DNA of 64,000 bases, from assembly GCA_943370355.1 (NCBI GenBank), contig CALRQP020000014.1, positions 1 through 64,000 on the forward strand, given 5' to 3'. The notes beneath the pieces were generated by a model. It searched no databases. It saw nothing but the letters and a program-made list of their open reading frames with translations, and was not told the DNA's origin. Positions within the stretch are counted from its first letter, which is position 1; each line of letters begins with the position of its first letter. Below are positions 51,998 to 61,849 of the stretch, one piece after another. A program made the translations under genes and the position numbers. The DNA comes from JADCGM01 sp943370355. Lineage in GTDB: Bacteria > Pseudomonadota > Alphaproteobacteria > Sphingomonadales > Sphingomonadaceae.

Positions 51998-52549
51998 ATG
52001 TTCATTCGCACGAGCCGTCTGTTCCTGCGCCCGGCCTGGTCCGAGGACGCTCCCGCCGTGCATGCGGCGCTGAGCGATTGGGACATCGTGCGCAATCTCG
52101 CACGAGTGCCCTGGCCCTATACTATGGCTGATGCCGAACAGTTCTGCGCCGGCCGCCCGCTGTCGCGTGGCGAAGCCGCGCTGCTGATCTGGAAGCGCAC
52201 CGACGGCGTGCCCTCGCTCGTCGGCGGCATTGGCATCCACGACACGCCACTCGGTCCCGACCTCGGCTACTGGATCGCTAGGCCGCACTGGCGGCGCGGC
52301 TATGCGCTGGAGGCCGCGCAAGCGGTGCTCGGTCTCGCCTTCGACGGTTTTCGACTTCCGGCGCTCAATGCCGGTCACTTCACCGACAATCCGGTCTCGG
52401 GCAAGCTGCTTGAGCGATTGGGCTTCGTGCCCACGGGCGACGTGATTCCTTATGCCTGCGCCGCCAGGGGATGCGACCTGCCCTCCGTGGAATATCTGCT
52501 GACACGCGATGCGTGGCTGCGCGGCTCGGGGTTTGCGCTCGCGGCCTGA
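51998..52549 (+). CDS. GNAT N-acetyltransferase (RimJ/RimL-like)
   Basis: A 183-aa acetyl-CoA-dependent N-acetyltransferase. TSRLFLRPAWSEDAPAV at the start, GYWIARPHWRRGYALEAAQAVL (the acetyl-CoA pyrophosphate-binding region, here HWRRGYA) and NPVSGKLLERLGFVPTG are the family pattern. A similar GNAT gene often follows rpmA in sphingomonads. The substrate is unknown. A GGGAGAG precedes the ATG at 51998. Confidence 0.85.
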   Translation: MFIRTSRLFLRPAWSEDAPAVHAALSDWDIVRNLARVPWPYTMADAEQFCAGRPLSRGEAALLIWKRTDGVPSLVGGIGIHDTPLGPDLGYWIARPHWRRGYALEAAQAVLGLAFDGFRLPALNAGHFTDNPVSGKLLERLGFVPTGDVIPYACAARGCDLPSVEYLLTRDAWLRGSGFALAA

Positions 52550-52552
52550 GCC

Positions 52553-53164
52553 TTAGACGATCCCGGGAATCAGCCGCCAGCGTGTGCGCTGCCGGTACGC
52601 TGCATAGACGGGGTCGTCGGTCAGCAACCGTTCCTCCGCCGCAATGCGCCCCCCAAGTGCGGTCCAGACGACCGCATAGAGAAGTGCATTCCACCAGTTC
52701 GGCAGGAGGAGCAGCGTGCCGACATGCGTCACGAGATAGCCGGCATAGATGGGATGCCTGACAAGGCGGTATAGCCCGCCCGTCTGGACCCCCCGATTCG
52801 CCGCAACGAGCCCGAAACTGCGGCCCAAACTGAATTTCGCGGCAACCGCAACCGCTGTCCCGGCCAACACAAGTGCAAGCCCGGTGTTGGGGGCGAGCGC
52901 CACGGCCTCGGGCGACAGCAGTAACCCCGCAAGCGTCCCAACCAATGCCCAAATCCAGTCGCCGACACGCAGGCTGATATCGCCCGTCGAGCGACGCACC
53001 AGCAGCAGCACCAGAATCGTACCGTCCGCAATGAGCACGGCGAAAACGCGGGGGTCGGTGGTGCCGGCCAGGATCGCCAAAACGAAGCGCTGGCAGAAAA
53101 AGCCGTAGAAAATGATCGCGAGCAGCTGCTCGATCTCGTCCGCAAGCTTGGCACTTATTCGCAT
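52553..53164 (-). CDS. Isoprenylcysteine carboxyl methyltransferase-like membrane protein
   Basis: A 203-aa polytopic protein with about five hydrophobic segments and the ICMT/PEMT C-terminal signature: LYRLVRHPIYAGYLVTHVG, then AAEERLL and AAYRQRTRWRLIPGI. The RHPxYxG and EExLL motifs bind S-adenosylmethionine in the family. Bacterial members methylate unknown small or lipidic substrates. The start at 53164 is preceded by AAGGGGG; longer in-frame starts exist up to 53236. It converges on the GNAT gene with 3 bases between stops. Confidence 0.8.
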   Translation of the reverse strand: MRISAKLADEIEQLLAIIFYGFFCQRFVLAILAGTTDPRVFAVLIADGTILVLLLVRRSTGDISLRVGDWIWALVGTLAGLLLSPEAVALAPNTGLALVLAGTAVAVAAKFSLGRSFGLVAANRGVQTGGLYRLVRHPIYAGYLVTHVGTLLLLPNWWNALLYAVVWTALGGRIAAEERLLTDDPVYAAYRQRTRWRLIPGIV

Positions 53165-53259
53165 TCTGCCCCCTTGAGCAGATTGCATAAGCCGGGGGAA
53201 GGCCGGTGCGGTCAAGTCCGGCAGGATCGCGTCCATAGGGCGCGATCCTGCCTGCGAAC

Positions 53260-54030
53260 TCAGCCGGCCGCATTAGGCCGTGCGGCCGCAACTTCCTTCA
53301 TGAACTGCCAGACCTTCATCGAGAAGGGCGGCTTCATTTCGGTCTGCCACTCGCCCATATTGTCATACAGCTTGGACGCGCCGGACATCATCTCGGACGT
53401 GGCGACCTTGGTGAACGGCTCGAGCAGCTTGTTCCATTCGTCCGCGAAGGCGCGGGCCTGCTCCGAGGCCGGGTCCATCGGCATCGCCGCCTCGATACGC
53501 TCGCCGAGCGCGACCCAGCTCGCCATATAGGCCTGCTGGTCGAAGTCGCCCGGGGGCGGCATCTTGCTCGCCCACCGGGCCTGTTCTTCGGGCGTGTAGT
53601 AGCGATTGGCGACTTTGGTCCAGGCTTCGGTATCGGCCATGACTTGTTCTCCTTGTTTGATGAGGGTGCAAAATGTGTCGATGTCGATCGCCCGGCCGGC
53701 ATCGAGGCGGGCCCGTGCGGATTTGAGACTGGCGACCGCCTCGTCGACGCGGTCGCGTTCGACCTCCAGCGCCTCCAGCTGCGCGTCGATGAGTCGCCCG
53801 AGATCGAGCGGGTGATCGCCGAGCATCGTGCCGATCTGCGCGAGGCTGAACCCGGCGCGTTTGAGTGCGGAGACCTGGTGCAACCGCGCGACTTCGGACG
53901 GGCCGTAGCAGCGCAGGCCAGATGCCGTCCGTTGGGCAACGACGAGCCCGCGCGCGTCATAGAAACGCAGCGTGCGGCTGCTGAGCCCGGTCCGGCGGCA
54001 GAGCTCGGTGATGGAAAGTGTCTTCGTCAT
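53260..54030 (-). CDS. MerR-family regulator with TipAS ligand-binding domain
   Basis: A 256-aa regulator. The N-terminal MerR winged helix (SITELCRRTGLSSRTLRFYD, LRCYGPSEVARLHQVSALK) is followed by a coiled-coil dimerisation helix (about residues 80-110). A C-terminal TipAS-like all-helical domain has YTPEEQARWASKMP and EWNKLLEPFTK. TipAS domains bind drugs such as thiopeptides in Streptomyces. Here the ligand is unknown, and no efflux gene is adjacent. It is divergent from argB; the 97-base gap would hold its operator. Confidence 0.88.
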   Translation of the reverse strand: MTKTLSITELCRRTGLSSRTLRFYDARGLVVAQRTASGLRCYGPSEVARLHQVSALKRAGFSLAQIGTMLGDHPLDLGRLIDAQLEALEVERDRVDEAVASLKSARARLDAGRAIDIDTFCTLIKQGEQVMADTEAWTKVANRYYTPEEQARWASKMPPPGDFDQQAYMASWVALGERIEAAMPMDPASEQARAFADEWNKLLEPFTKVATSEMMSGASKLYDNMGEWQTEMKPPFSMKVWQFMKEVAAARPNAAG

Positions 54031-54127
54031 GCCCGAGTCGTAGCGCTTGACGTTAGGTCAACTGCAAGCCGGAAAATCATCGGCGGCGGGCTGCGGTCAT
54101 TTCTTGTCGCCGCAATCCGCCGCCGCT

Positions 54128-55033
54128 ATGGCGACGGCCATGGATCACGCCCCCGCCCCTGAGATGCTCGCCAAGGTCGAAACGCTCGTCGAGGCACTGC
54201 CTTACCTGCAGCAATATGCCGGCAAGACCTTCGTCGTGAAATATGGCGGGCACGCGATGGGCGATCCGGCGCTCGCCCAGGATTTTGCCGAGGATATCGT
54301 GCTGCTGAAGGCGGTCGGTATCAATCCGGTCGTCGTGCACGGTGGCGGGCCGCAGATCGGCTCGATGCTCAGCCGGCTTGGTATCAAGTCGGAATTCGTC
54401 GACGGGCTGCGGGTCACCGATGCCGCAACTGCCGAGGTTGCCGAGATGGTGCTGGGTGCGATCAACAAGGAGCTGGTCGGCTGGATCAACCGTGCCGGCG
54501 GCACGGCGGTCGGCCTCAGCGGCAAGGACGCGCATCTGGTTACGGCCCGCAAGGTCGAGCGCACGGTGCGCGATCCGGGCAGCATGATCGAACAGGCGAT
54601 CGACCTTGGTTTTGTCGGGGAACCGCAGGCGATCGACCGGCGCATCCTCGACGTCCTGACCGCGCAGAATGTGATCCCCGTCATCGCCCCGGTCGCCACG
54701 GACGGGGAGGGGCATACCTACAATGTCAACGCCGACACGATGGCAGGCGCGATTGCCGCTGCTGTCGGCGCCGCGCGGCTGTTCCTGCTGACCGACGTTG
54801 CGGGTGTGCTCGACAAAGAGGGTGGACTGCTGACGGATCTCAAAGCGCCACGGATTCGCGAACTGATCGCCGACGGTACGATCAGTGGCGGCATGATCCC
54901 GAAAATCGAAACCTGCATGAGCGCAGTCGGAGCGGGTGTGGACGCCGCTGTCATTCTCGACGGGCGTATCGGCCATTCGATGCTGCTGGAAATCTTCACT
55001 CGGCGCGGTGCGGGCACGCTGGTGCGCCGCTAA
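54128..55033 (+). CDS. argB: Acetylglutamate kinase
   Basis: Second enzyme of arginine biosynthesis, phosphorylating N-acetylglutamate; about 301 aa. The amino-acid-kinase fold shows TFVVKYGGHAMGD, VVVHGGGPQIGSML, VDGLRVTDAATAEV, and NVNADTMAGAIAAAVGAARL with LLTDVAGVLD. The presence of the PYLQQYAGKT N-terminal helix suggests the arginine-sensitive hexameric form. The start is uncertain: ATG at 54128 or 54140, neither with a clear ribosome-binding site. Followed by a strong bidirectional terminator. Confidence 0.95.
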   Translation: MATAMDHAPAPEMLAKVETLVEALPYLQQYAGKTFVVKYGGHAMGDPALAQDFAEDIVLLKAVGINPVVVHGGGPQIGSMLSRLGIKSEFVDGLRVTDAATAEVAEMVLGAINKELVGWINRAGGTAVGLSGKDAHLVTARKVERTVRDPGSMIEQAIDLGFVGEPQAIDRRILDVLTAQNVIPVIAPVATDGEGHTYNVNADTMAGAIAAAVGAARLFLLTDVAGVLDKEGGLLTDLKAPRIRELIADGTISGGMIPKIETCMSAVGAGVDAAVILDGRIGHSMLLEIFTRRGAGTLVRR

Positions 55034-55070
55034 GGCGGCGGTCCGCTACCGCGCGTCGTTAGCTCAAACG

Positions 55071-55101
55071 AAAAAAGGGTCCGCACGTTGGCGGACCCTT
55101 T
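55071..55101 (-). terminator. Bidirectional terminator between argB and TonB receptor B
   Basis: GGGTCCGC (55077-55084) pairs with GCGGACCC (55091-55098), extended by AAA/TTT. Read leftward the stem is followed by six T residues, an excellent terminator for the receptor gene. Read rightward it can also end argB transcription. Confidence 0.88.
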
Positions 55102-55120
55102 CCTCCCCCTGACTCTGCGG

Positions 55121-57943
55121 TCAGAACCGTGTGCGGACGGTCACGCCAAAGGTGCGTGGCTCGGCCGGGAATGTGATGAACAGCTGGTTGACGCTGCCCG
55201 CCAACCCGGAGGCGGCTGGAGCCGCTGCGGTGTTGAACGTGCCGCCGCCCTGTAGCGGACCGTCGGCTGCAACCTGCTGGTATTTGGTGTTGCCGAGGTT
55301 CTGCGACCAGAGCTCGATGCCCCACCGCTTGCCCTTGCCGTAGAGGCCGAGGCGCGCGTTGATCACGGTGAAGCCCGGCTGGATCTTCTCGATGTCGAGA
55401 TCCGAACCCGTGTTGATCGACGACTGATAGCGCATGTCGACATAGAGCAGCGCCGACATGTCGTTGCCGACCGGCGGCTCATAGGCGCCAGCTGCCGTCA
55501 TCGTGTACTTGGACGCGTTTGACAGCTGGCTGCCCGGGAGCTGGAACAGCGTCGGCGCGAGCGAACGGCCGTTGGTGCCGGTCAGGTTGTTGGCATAGCC
55601 GGTGTCGGTGTAGGTCCCGCCCAGCGTGAAGCTCAGGAACGGTGCCGGGAACAGCGAGGCTTCCAGCTCGACGCCCTTGGAGATCACGCCGGGCTTGAGC
55701 CGGTTGGTTGCGCAGGCGCTATTGCCGGCGATGCCGTCGCGGTCGGTGCCGTTCAGGCTGTCCTGGCAAGCCTGGACGTTGGTGACTTCGAAGTTGACGC
55801 CGTTGAAGGTGTTCAGCTGGAAGTTCTTGAACTTCTGATAGAACAGTGCGGCGTTCAGCTTGAAGTCGCGCAGGTTGAGCTTGGCACCGATTTCAAAGGC
55901 GTCGACCTTCTCCGGCTCGAACACCAGATCGGCGGCTTCGGCGCGGCCGTTGCCCGGCGTGTTGGCCGGCAAGGCGAGGCGGGCCGCACAGGTCGCATCG
56001 AAGGTCGTCGAGCAGGGCGCGTCAAGCGCCGAGGTGTCGAGGTTGAAGCCGCCTGCCTTATAGCCCTTCGAATAGGACACATAGGTCAGCAAATGGTCGA
56101 TCGGCTTCACCGACAGCACGGCGGTGCCCGTCCACTGGCTTTCCTTCTTGATGCGGCTCGGGTCGGCGGCCGCGATACCCGTTCCGGCGGTGCCGTTGAT
56201 CACGCAGGGCAGGCTGGCCAGACCCTGCAGTGAGGAGTTGCGGACGGCCGCGCAGAAGGTGTTGTTGTTGCTGAACACGCCATCGAGCGTCTTCCGCTCA
56301 TTGGTGTAGCGCCCGCCGAGGGTCAGCGAGACCTTGTCTGGGAAGATCTGGATCACGTTGTGCGTGAACAGCGCATAGTTGCGACTGACCTGGGTGAAGT
56401 TGGTCGCGACGACGCCCTGACCGTTCAGCAGGTTGGTGCCGGCCGGCGGCACGAAACCGATGCCTGCCGCGATGTTGTAAACGCCGCCGCGTGCATCCAG
56501 ACCGCCCGCACCAAGCGGCGCGAGGCCGGCGAGGCCGCGGATCTGAGCGCCCGTGGCACCGCCGACGGCCGTCGCCACCGCCCCTGCGGTCGCGCGGTTG
56601 AAGCAGCTGCTGTCCGCCGTGCTGACAAGCGGCTGGCCGGTCGCACGGGCGAACGTGTCGGCGAGCACGCAGTTGGCGTAGCGCTCATAGTCCGCGCCAT
56701 ATTTGATGTCGTCGTCAACAAACAGCCGCTCGTGCGCGTAATAGCCGCCGACGAGATAGTCGAGCCGGTCGGCCAGTGTCGTACCCTGGAAGCGCACTTC
56801 CTGCGTGAAGGTCTTGAAGCTGCGATCCTGATCGGTACGGCGCAGGATGTCGGCAGCGTTGAAGTCCGAGTCCTGCCCGTTCTCGCTGCGATATTCGCGA
56901 TAGGCGGTGATCGAGGTCAGTGTCGCGTCGCCAAGCTTGTAGTTGGCTTCAGCGGAGAGGCCACGGTCCGAACTGTCCTGATGATAGTCGAAGCCCGGCG
57001 TGATCGACGTCGTGCGCGTATAGGCCTCGCCGGCGGCCGGAAGCTGCAGATTGCCGCCGAACGCATTGAGGATCGACACCAGCGAGTTGGTGCTCGCAAC
57101 GGGGCCGTTCGCGCTGCGCGTCAGGTTCCGGATCGGGTTCAGATAGACGGCGCCGCAGCACTCTTCATTCTTCTGCGAATAGTCGCCGACGATGCGGAAG
57201 GTCAGGTCATCGGTCGGCTCGGCAAGGATCTGTGCGCGGATCAGGTAGCGGTCGCGGTTGTTCAGCGAGCGGCCTGACGTGGCGTCCTTCAGGAAACCGT
57301 CACGCTTCACATACACACCGTCGAGGCGCGCCGCGACCTTGTCGCCGACAATCGGGCCGGTCACGCCGCCGCCGAGGCGGTAATAGTTGTAATTGCCGTA
57401 GGACGCCTCAGCGTCGCCGCCGAGATCGAAGGACGGCTTCTTGGTCACGATGTTGATGAGACCTGCCGACGCGTTGCGGCCGAACAGCGTACCCTGCGGG
57501 CCGCGCAGCACTTCGATGCGCTCGACGGCACCGAGCTCGCCGAGGCCAACACCGGTGCGGCTGCGATAGACGCCATCGATGAACACCGCGACCGAGGATT
57601 CGAGGCCGGGGTTCTCACCGACCGTGCCGATGCCGCGGATACGCGCGGCACCGTTCGATTCGTTGGTGGCCGAAGACACGAGCAGCGACGGCGTCAGCTG
57701 TGCGAGCTGGCGGATGTCCGCCGCGCCGCTGTTCTGAAGCTGGTCGGCGGTGACGGCCGACACAGCGATCGGCACGTTCGACAGCGCGGTGGCGCGGCGC
57801 GTCGCGGTGACGATGATCTCGCCCTGTTCATTGTCGTCCGCAGCTGCAGCGGTCTGCGTTGCCGGTGCTGCCTGGGCGAATGCCGCTGCCGGCATGACGA
57901 TGACTGAAAGCCCGACCGATGCGAGCAGGATGGTTTTCCGCAT
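55121..57943 (-). CDS. TonB-dependent receptor (copy B)
   Basis: A 940-aa outer-membrane receptor. Signal peptide KTILLASVGLSVIVMPAAAFA; TonB-box region GEIIVTATRRATALSNVPI; plug with RIRGIGTVGENPGLESSVAV, FIDGVYRSRTGVGLGELGAV, and RGPQGTLFGRNASAGLINIV. The barrel ends TFGVTVRTRF. The GTLFGRNASAG plug marks the large sphingomonad receptor family that often handles plant-derived compounds or vitamins; the ligand is not readable. The ATG at 57943 follows GGGGGA. The next gene upstream is a paralogue sharing most plug motifs. Confidence 0.95.
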   Translation of the reverse strand: MRKTILLASVGLSVIVMPAAAFAQAAPATQTAAAADDNEQGEIIVTATRRATALSNVPIAVSAVTADQLQNSGAADIRQLAQLTPSLLVSSATNESNGAARIRGIGTVGENPGLESSVAVFIDGVYRSRTGVGLGELGAVERIEVLRGPQGTLFGRNASAGLINIVTKKPSFDLGGDAEASYGNYNYYRLGGGVTGPIVGDKVAARLDGVYVKRDGFLKDATSGRSLNNRDRYLIRAQILAEPTDDLTFRIVGDYSQKNEECCGAVYLNPIRNLTRSANGPVASTNSLVSILNAFGGNLQLPAAGEAYTRTTSITPGFDYHQDSSDRGLSAEANYKLGDATLTSITAYREYRSENGQDSDFNAADILRRTDQDRSFKTFTQEVRFQGTTLADRLDYLVGGYYAHERLFVDDDIKYGADYERYANCVLADTFARATGQPLVSTADSSCFNRATAGAVATAVGGATGAQIRGLAGLAPLGAGGLDARGGVYNIAAGIGFVPPAGTNLLNGQGVVATNFTQVSRNYALFTHNVIQIFPDKVSLTLGGRYTNERKTLDGVFSNNNTFCAAVRNSSLQGLASLPCVINGTAGTGIAAADPSRIKKESQWTGTAVLSVKPIDHLLTYVSYSKGYKAGGFNLDTSALDAPCSTTFDATCAARLALPANTPGNGRAEAADLVFEPEKVDAFEIGAKLNLRDFKLNAALFYQKFKNFQLNTFNGVNFEVTNVQACQDSLNGTDRDGIAGNSACATNRLKPGVISKGVELEASLFPAPFLSFTLGGTYTDTGYANNLTGTNGRSLAPTLFQLPGSQLSNASKYTMTAAGAYEPPVGNDMSALLYVDMRYQSSINTGSDLDIEKIQPGFTVINARLGLYGKGKRWGIELWSQNLGNTKYQQVAADGPLQGGGTFNTAAAPAASGLAGSVNQLFITFPAEPRTFGVTVRTRF

Positions 57944-58107
57944 GATGACGTCCCCCGAATTCGAACTGTTGCCGGGATCGTTACGCCCCGGTTGACCGGG
58001 CACGTGTGGGGACGTTGGAGGATATCGTCAAGCGACGCGCCGTCGACAGAAGAGGCGAGCGGCGCATGTGTGGCGCGGATGTTACAGTTCCGCAGTCGCA
58101 ACTATAT

Positions 58108-58141
58108 CGAAAGGCAGGGGCTGCGCGAGACGCAGCCCCTG
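58108..58141 (-). terminator. Terminator after TonB receptor C
   Basis: An 11-base-pair stem, CAGGGGCTGCG (58115-58125) and CGCAGCCCCTG (58131-58141), loop CGAGA. Read leftward it is followed by CCTTTCG. It lies seven bases after the receptor stop and before the start of receptor B. Confidence 0.75.
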
Positions 58142-58147
58142 TATTCG

Positions 58148-60916
58148 TCAGAATTTGGTTCGGATCGTCACACCATAAGTCCGCGGTTCGGCAAGGTAGG
58201 AGCCGAACAGCTGGTTGGCCGTCGATCCGAACGCCTGTGTCTGCGCCACGCTGTTGCTGCCCTGATAAGGGGCGTTGAACGCGACCTGCTGATAGTCCTG
58301 GTTGAACAGGTTCTGCGCCCATAGCTCGACCGACCAGCGCTGTGCGGGTCCGCGCACGCCGATGCGGGCGTTGACGATCGCATAGCCGTCCTGCCGCTTC
58401 TCCGGGAACAGGTCAGACCCCGTGTTGTAATCGGAGGTCAGCCGGTAATCGACGTAGAACAGCGCCGAAAGGTCGGAGTTGGGAATGTCCGGCGTGTAGC
58501 CGAGCGATCCCGTCACGACATATTTCGGTGCGTTCGACAGCGCGCTGCCCGGCAGCAGGAACAGGGCCGGATCGAGCGCGACGCCATTGGCACCGCCGAC
58601 GAGGTTCGACTTGTAGTGCGTGTCGGCATAGGTGAAGCCCGTGGTGATCGCGAGATCGTGCATCGGGTACATTGCCGCCTCGATCTCGACGCCCTGCGAG
58701 ATCACGCCAGCCTTGACGTTGCCCGTACCCAGGCAAGCGCCAGTCGCGGCCGAATTGTCGCGATCCGCCCCGCCCAGCGCGGTGCCGCAGGCGTTGATGT
58801 TCTGCACGAGGAAGACCGAGCCGTTGAAGGTGTTCAGCTGGAAGTTGCGGAATTCCTGGCGGAACGCCGCGACATTCAGGTCGAACTGGCGGCCGTTGAA
58901 CTTGAAGCCTGCCTCATAGGCGTTGACCTTCTCGGGGTCGAACTGGAGGTTGGAGACATTGGCGCTTGAGCGCGGCGACAGCGGCGAGCCGAGCGCCGAC
59001 CGGTCGAGGTTGAAGCCGCCGGCCTTATAGCCCCGCGAATAGGAGGCATAGCCGAGCAGCCGGTCGCTGAACTTGTTCGACAGCACGGCGGTGCCCGTCC
59101 ACTCGCTCTCGCGGCGCTTGTCGGCAAGCGGCACGCCAGTCAGCGACGAGCTCGAATTGCCCTGGCAGGTGAGGTTGATCAGCGCGCCGAGCAGCGCCTG
59201 CGCCGTTCCCGCGGGAAGACCCGCCAGCGTCGGCCCGAGGGCAGTCTGCTGCGCCGGGCAGACCGTGTTGTTGTTGACGATCGTCGCGCGGAAGTCCTTT
59301 GCCTCATGCGTATAGCGCGCACCGAGCGTCAGGCTCAGCGTGTCGGTGACCTTGACGATATTGTGCATGAACAGCGCGTAATTCTCGCTCTTCTGGCTGT
59401 AGAGCGAATTGGTGTCGCCGACGTTGACGACCGTCGACAGCCGGTTGAGGCCGCTGATGAACGCCGGGGCCAGCGGCCCGAACGCGCCCGTCAGCGTCGC
59501 CGTGCCGGTCGCCGACAGGCAGCCGGCGGCGGCCGGATTCTGCAAGGCCGAGGATGGGCTGATCAGCGTCAGAAATCGGCAGGCCGCGAAGGGGCCGTAT
59601 TGCGCACCGAACGTCGTGTCGTCGCCGACCTTCAGATGCTCATTGGCGTAATAGCCGCCGACCAGCCAGTCGAGCCGGTCGTCGAACAGCGAGCCCTGCA
59701 GGCGCAGTTCCTGGCTGAAAGTGTTGAACTGGCGATAGGACTTGCCGGTCCGGTACAGCAGGTCGACATTGTTATAGTCGAGGTCGGCAGCGCCGCCCGC
59801 CCGGTAGTGGCGGTAAGCGGTGATCGAGGTCAGCGTCGCGGCGTCGCCCAGCTTCCAGTCGGCCTGGCCGGAAATGCCATAGTCGGTCGTCTTGTTGCCA
59901 TAGCTGCGGCCCGGGGTGACCGAGATGTCGCGGCTGAAGGTGTTCTGGTTGATGATGCCGCCGAAGCTCTGCAGCACCGGCAGGATGCTGTTCGGCCGCG
60001 TCGAGACCGCGCCATCGGTGTTGAAGCCCGGTGTCGTCGGGTTGGCGGTCGGGTCGAAGGTTTCGGTGGCGGGCAGGTAGGTCGCGCCGCAGCAATCCTC
60101 GTTCCGGTGCGTATAGTCGCCGATGATGCGGATCTCGAGATCGTCGTTCGGCGTCGCGAGCAGCTGGCCGCGCACGAAATAGCGGTCTCGGTTGTTAACG
60201 TCCTTGCCGGAGACGACATCGTTCAGGAAGCCGTCGCGCTTGGCATAGACGCCGTCGATCCGGGCCGCGAGCTTGTCGGCGATGACCGGGCCGGTCACGG
60301 AGCCTTCGGCGCGCCAATAGTCATAATTGCCATAGGTCAGCGCCGCGCCGCCGCCGACTTCGAAGCTCGGCTTCTTGGAAATGATGTTGATGAGACCGGC
60401 CGAGGCGTTGCGACCGAACAGCGTGCCCTGCGGCCCGCGGAGCACTTCGACGCGCTCAATCTCGCCGAGTTCGTTGAGACCCGCGCCGGTGCGGCTGCGG
60501 TAGACGCCGTCGATGAACACCGCGACCGAGGATTCGAGGCCGGGATTGTCGCCGACGGTGCCGATGCCGCGGATGCGCGCGCTGCCATTGGCTTCATTGC
60601 CCGTCGAGGAGACGAGCAGCGACGGCGCGAGCTGGTTCAGCTGGCGGATGTCCGATGCGCCCGAATTCTGCAGCGACTGCGCCGTGACCGCCGAAACGGC
60701 GATCGGCACGTTCGACAGGCTTTCCGAACGGCGCGTCGCGGTGATGACGATCTCACCCTCGCTCTCGTCGACAGCGGCTTCGACAGCGGCCTGTGTGGCG
60801 CTGGACGGTGCGGCGGTCGAGGCAGCGGGGGCGGGGGTGTTGTCCTGCGCGAAGGCGGGCACAGCGACAGCAAACAGGACGCACGACGACGACGCGAGCA
60901 ACAGGCTCTTACGCAT
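58148..60916 (-). CDS. TonB-dependent receptor (copy C)
   Basis: A 922-aa paralogue of the adjacent receptor. Signal peptide KSLLLASSSCVLFAVAVPAFA; TonB-box region GEIVITATRRSESLSNVPI; plug RIRGIGTVGDNPGLESSVAV and LRGPQGTLFGRNASAGLINI; barrel end TYGVTIRTKF. The plug domains of B and C are nearly identical. The barrels diverge in the extracellular loops, where ligand choice is made, for example around CRFLTLISPSSAL in this copy. The start follows GGGGAGAA. Separate terminators mean the two can be expressed independently. Confidence 0.95.
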   Translation of the reverse strand: MRKSLLLASSSCVLFAVAVPAFAQDNTPAPAASTAAPSSATQAAVEAAVDESEGEIVITATRRSESLSNVPIAVSAVTAQSLQNSGASDIRQLNQLAPSLLVSSTGNEANGSARIRGIGTVGDNPGLESSVAVFIDGVYRSRTGAGLNELGEIERVEVLRGPQGTLFGRNASAGLINIISKKPSFEVGGGAALTYGNYDYWRAEGSVTGPVIADKLAARIDGVYAKRDGFLNDVVSGKDVNNRDRYFVRGQLLATPNDDLEIRIIGDYTHRNEDCCGATYLPATETFDPTANPTTPGFNTDGAVSTRPNSILPVLQSFGGIINQNTFSRDISVTPGRSYGNKTTDYGISGQADWKLGDAATLTSITAYRHYRAGGAADLDYNNVDLLYRTGKSYRQFNTFSQELRLQGSLFDDRLDWLVGGYYANEHLKVGDDTTFGAQYGPFAACRFLTLISPSSALQNPAAAGCLSATGTATLTGAFGPLAPAFISGLNRLSTVVNVGDTNSLYSQKSENYALFMHNIVKVTDTLSLTLGARYTHEAKDFRATIVNNNTVCPAQQTALGPTLAGLPAGTAQALLGALINLTCQGNSSSSLTGVPLADKRRESEWTGTAVLSNKFSDRLLGYASYSRGYKAGGFNLDRSALGSPLSPRSSANVSNLQFDPEKVNAYEAGFKFNGRQFDLNVAAFRQEFRNFQLNTFNGSVFLVQNINACGTALGGADRDNSAATGACLGTGNVKAGVISQGVEIEAAMYPMHDLAITTGFTYADTHYKSNLVGGANGVALDPALFLLPGSALSNAPKYVVTGSLGYTPDIPNSDLSALFYVDYRLTSDYNTGSDLFPEKRQDGYAIVNARIGVRGPAQRWSVELWAQNLFNQDYQQVAFNAPYQGSNSVAQTQAFGSTANQLFGSYLAEPRTYGVTIRTKF

Positions 60917-61063
60917 GAATAATTCTCCCCAACGCCACTAAGGCAACTCGTTAACGGCCTGCCCCTTCGCCGAACCGCTCCGCGCGCGCAACCTCACATT
61001 GTTGTGACATGACGGTGGCCTGCCCGTGTGGCACCGACGACACAGTTTCGAGGGAGATAGGGC

Positions 61064-61849
61064 ATGGCGCATCCGGAGCGGCTGGCGGGCAAGATCGCGT
61101 TGGTGACCGGCGCTGCGCAGGGCCTGGGCGCGGCGATGGCGCGGATGTTCGCGCGGCACGGCGCACGCGTCCTGCTCACCGATATCAACGGATCCGGCGC
61201 GGCCGCTGTCGCCGCTGAAATCGGCGCGGCGGCTTCGTCATGCCAGCATGATGTCACCAGCGAAGCAGCGTGGCAGGCGGCCGTCGAGGCAGCGCGCGCG
61301 GCCTTCGGCGGACTGCATATCCTCGTCAACAATGCCGGGATCGGCATCCGGGGGTCGGTCGAAGACACCAGTCTCGACGATTGGCGGCGGGTCCATGCCA
61401 TCGATCTCGACGGCGTGTTCCTCGGCTGCAAATATGCGCTGCCGCTGATCGCCGAGACGACGGCCCGCGAAGGCTCGCGCGGCTCGATCGTCAACATATC
61501 CTCGATCGCCGGCGTGATCGCGGGTGCGAATATGGCGGCCTACAATTCCGCCAAGGCGGGCGTCCGCCACCTGTCCAAGTCCGCAGCGCTGCACTGCGCA
61601 CAGCGCGGCTATCCCGTCACCTGCAATTCGATCCACCCGGTATTCATCGACACGCCGATCCTCGACGGCATGTTCGCAGGCAGCAACAACCGCGATGAAT
61701 CACTCGCCAAGCTCGGCCGGCAGATCCCGCTCGGCAAGGTCGGCGAGCCCGACGATGTCGCCTATGCAGCGCTGTATCTCGCGTCCGACGAAGCCAAGTT
61801 CGTAACCGGCAGCGAACTCTATGTGGACGGCGGCATCTCGGCGATGTGA
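61064..61849 (+). CDS. Short-chain dehydrogenase/reductase
   Basis: A 261-aa classical SDR. The cofactor motif TGAAQGLG (15-22), NNAG (89-92), the catalytic Ser147 in NISSIAG, and Tyr160-x3-Lys164 in YNSAK are complete. An acidic residue at the end of the second strand (LLTDINGSG) indicates NAD(H) preference. It acts on an unidentified hydroxyl/ketone substrate. The ATG at 61064 follows GGGAGAT. The 3' end overlaps the convergent nhaA gene by 31 bases. Confidence 0.92.
   Translation: MAHPERLAGKIALVTGAAQGLGAAMARMFARHGARVLLTDINGSGAAAVAAEIGAAASSCQHDVTSEAAWQAAVEAARAAFGGLHILVNNAGIGIRGSVEDTSLDDWRRVHAIDLDGVFLGCKYALPLIAETTAREGSRGSIVNISSIAGVIAGANMAAYNSAKAGVRHLSKSAALHCAQRGYPVTCNSIHPVFIDTPILDGMFAGSNNRDESLAKLGRQIPLGKVGEPDDVAYAALYLASDEAKFVTGSELYVDGGISAM

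Noticed and set aside
59306..60922. Long plus-strand frame opposite TonB receptor C
   Set aside because: Low-information Arg/Val/Gly-rich translation; the minus strand carries signal peptide, plug and barrel features.
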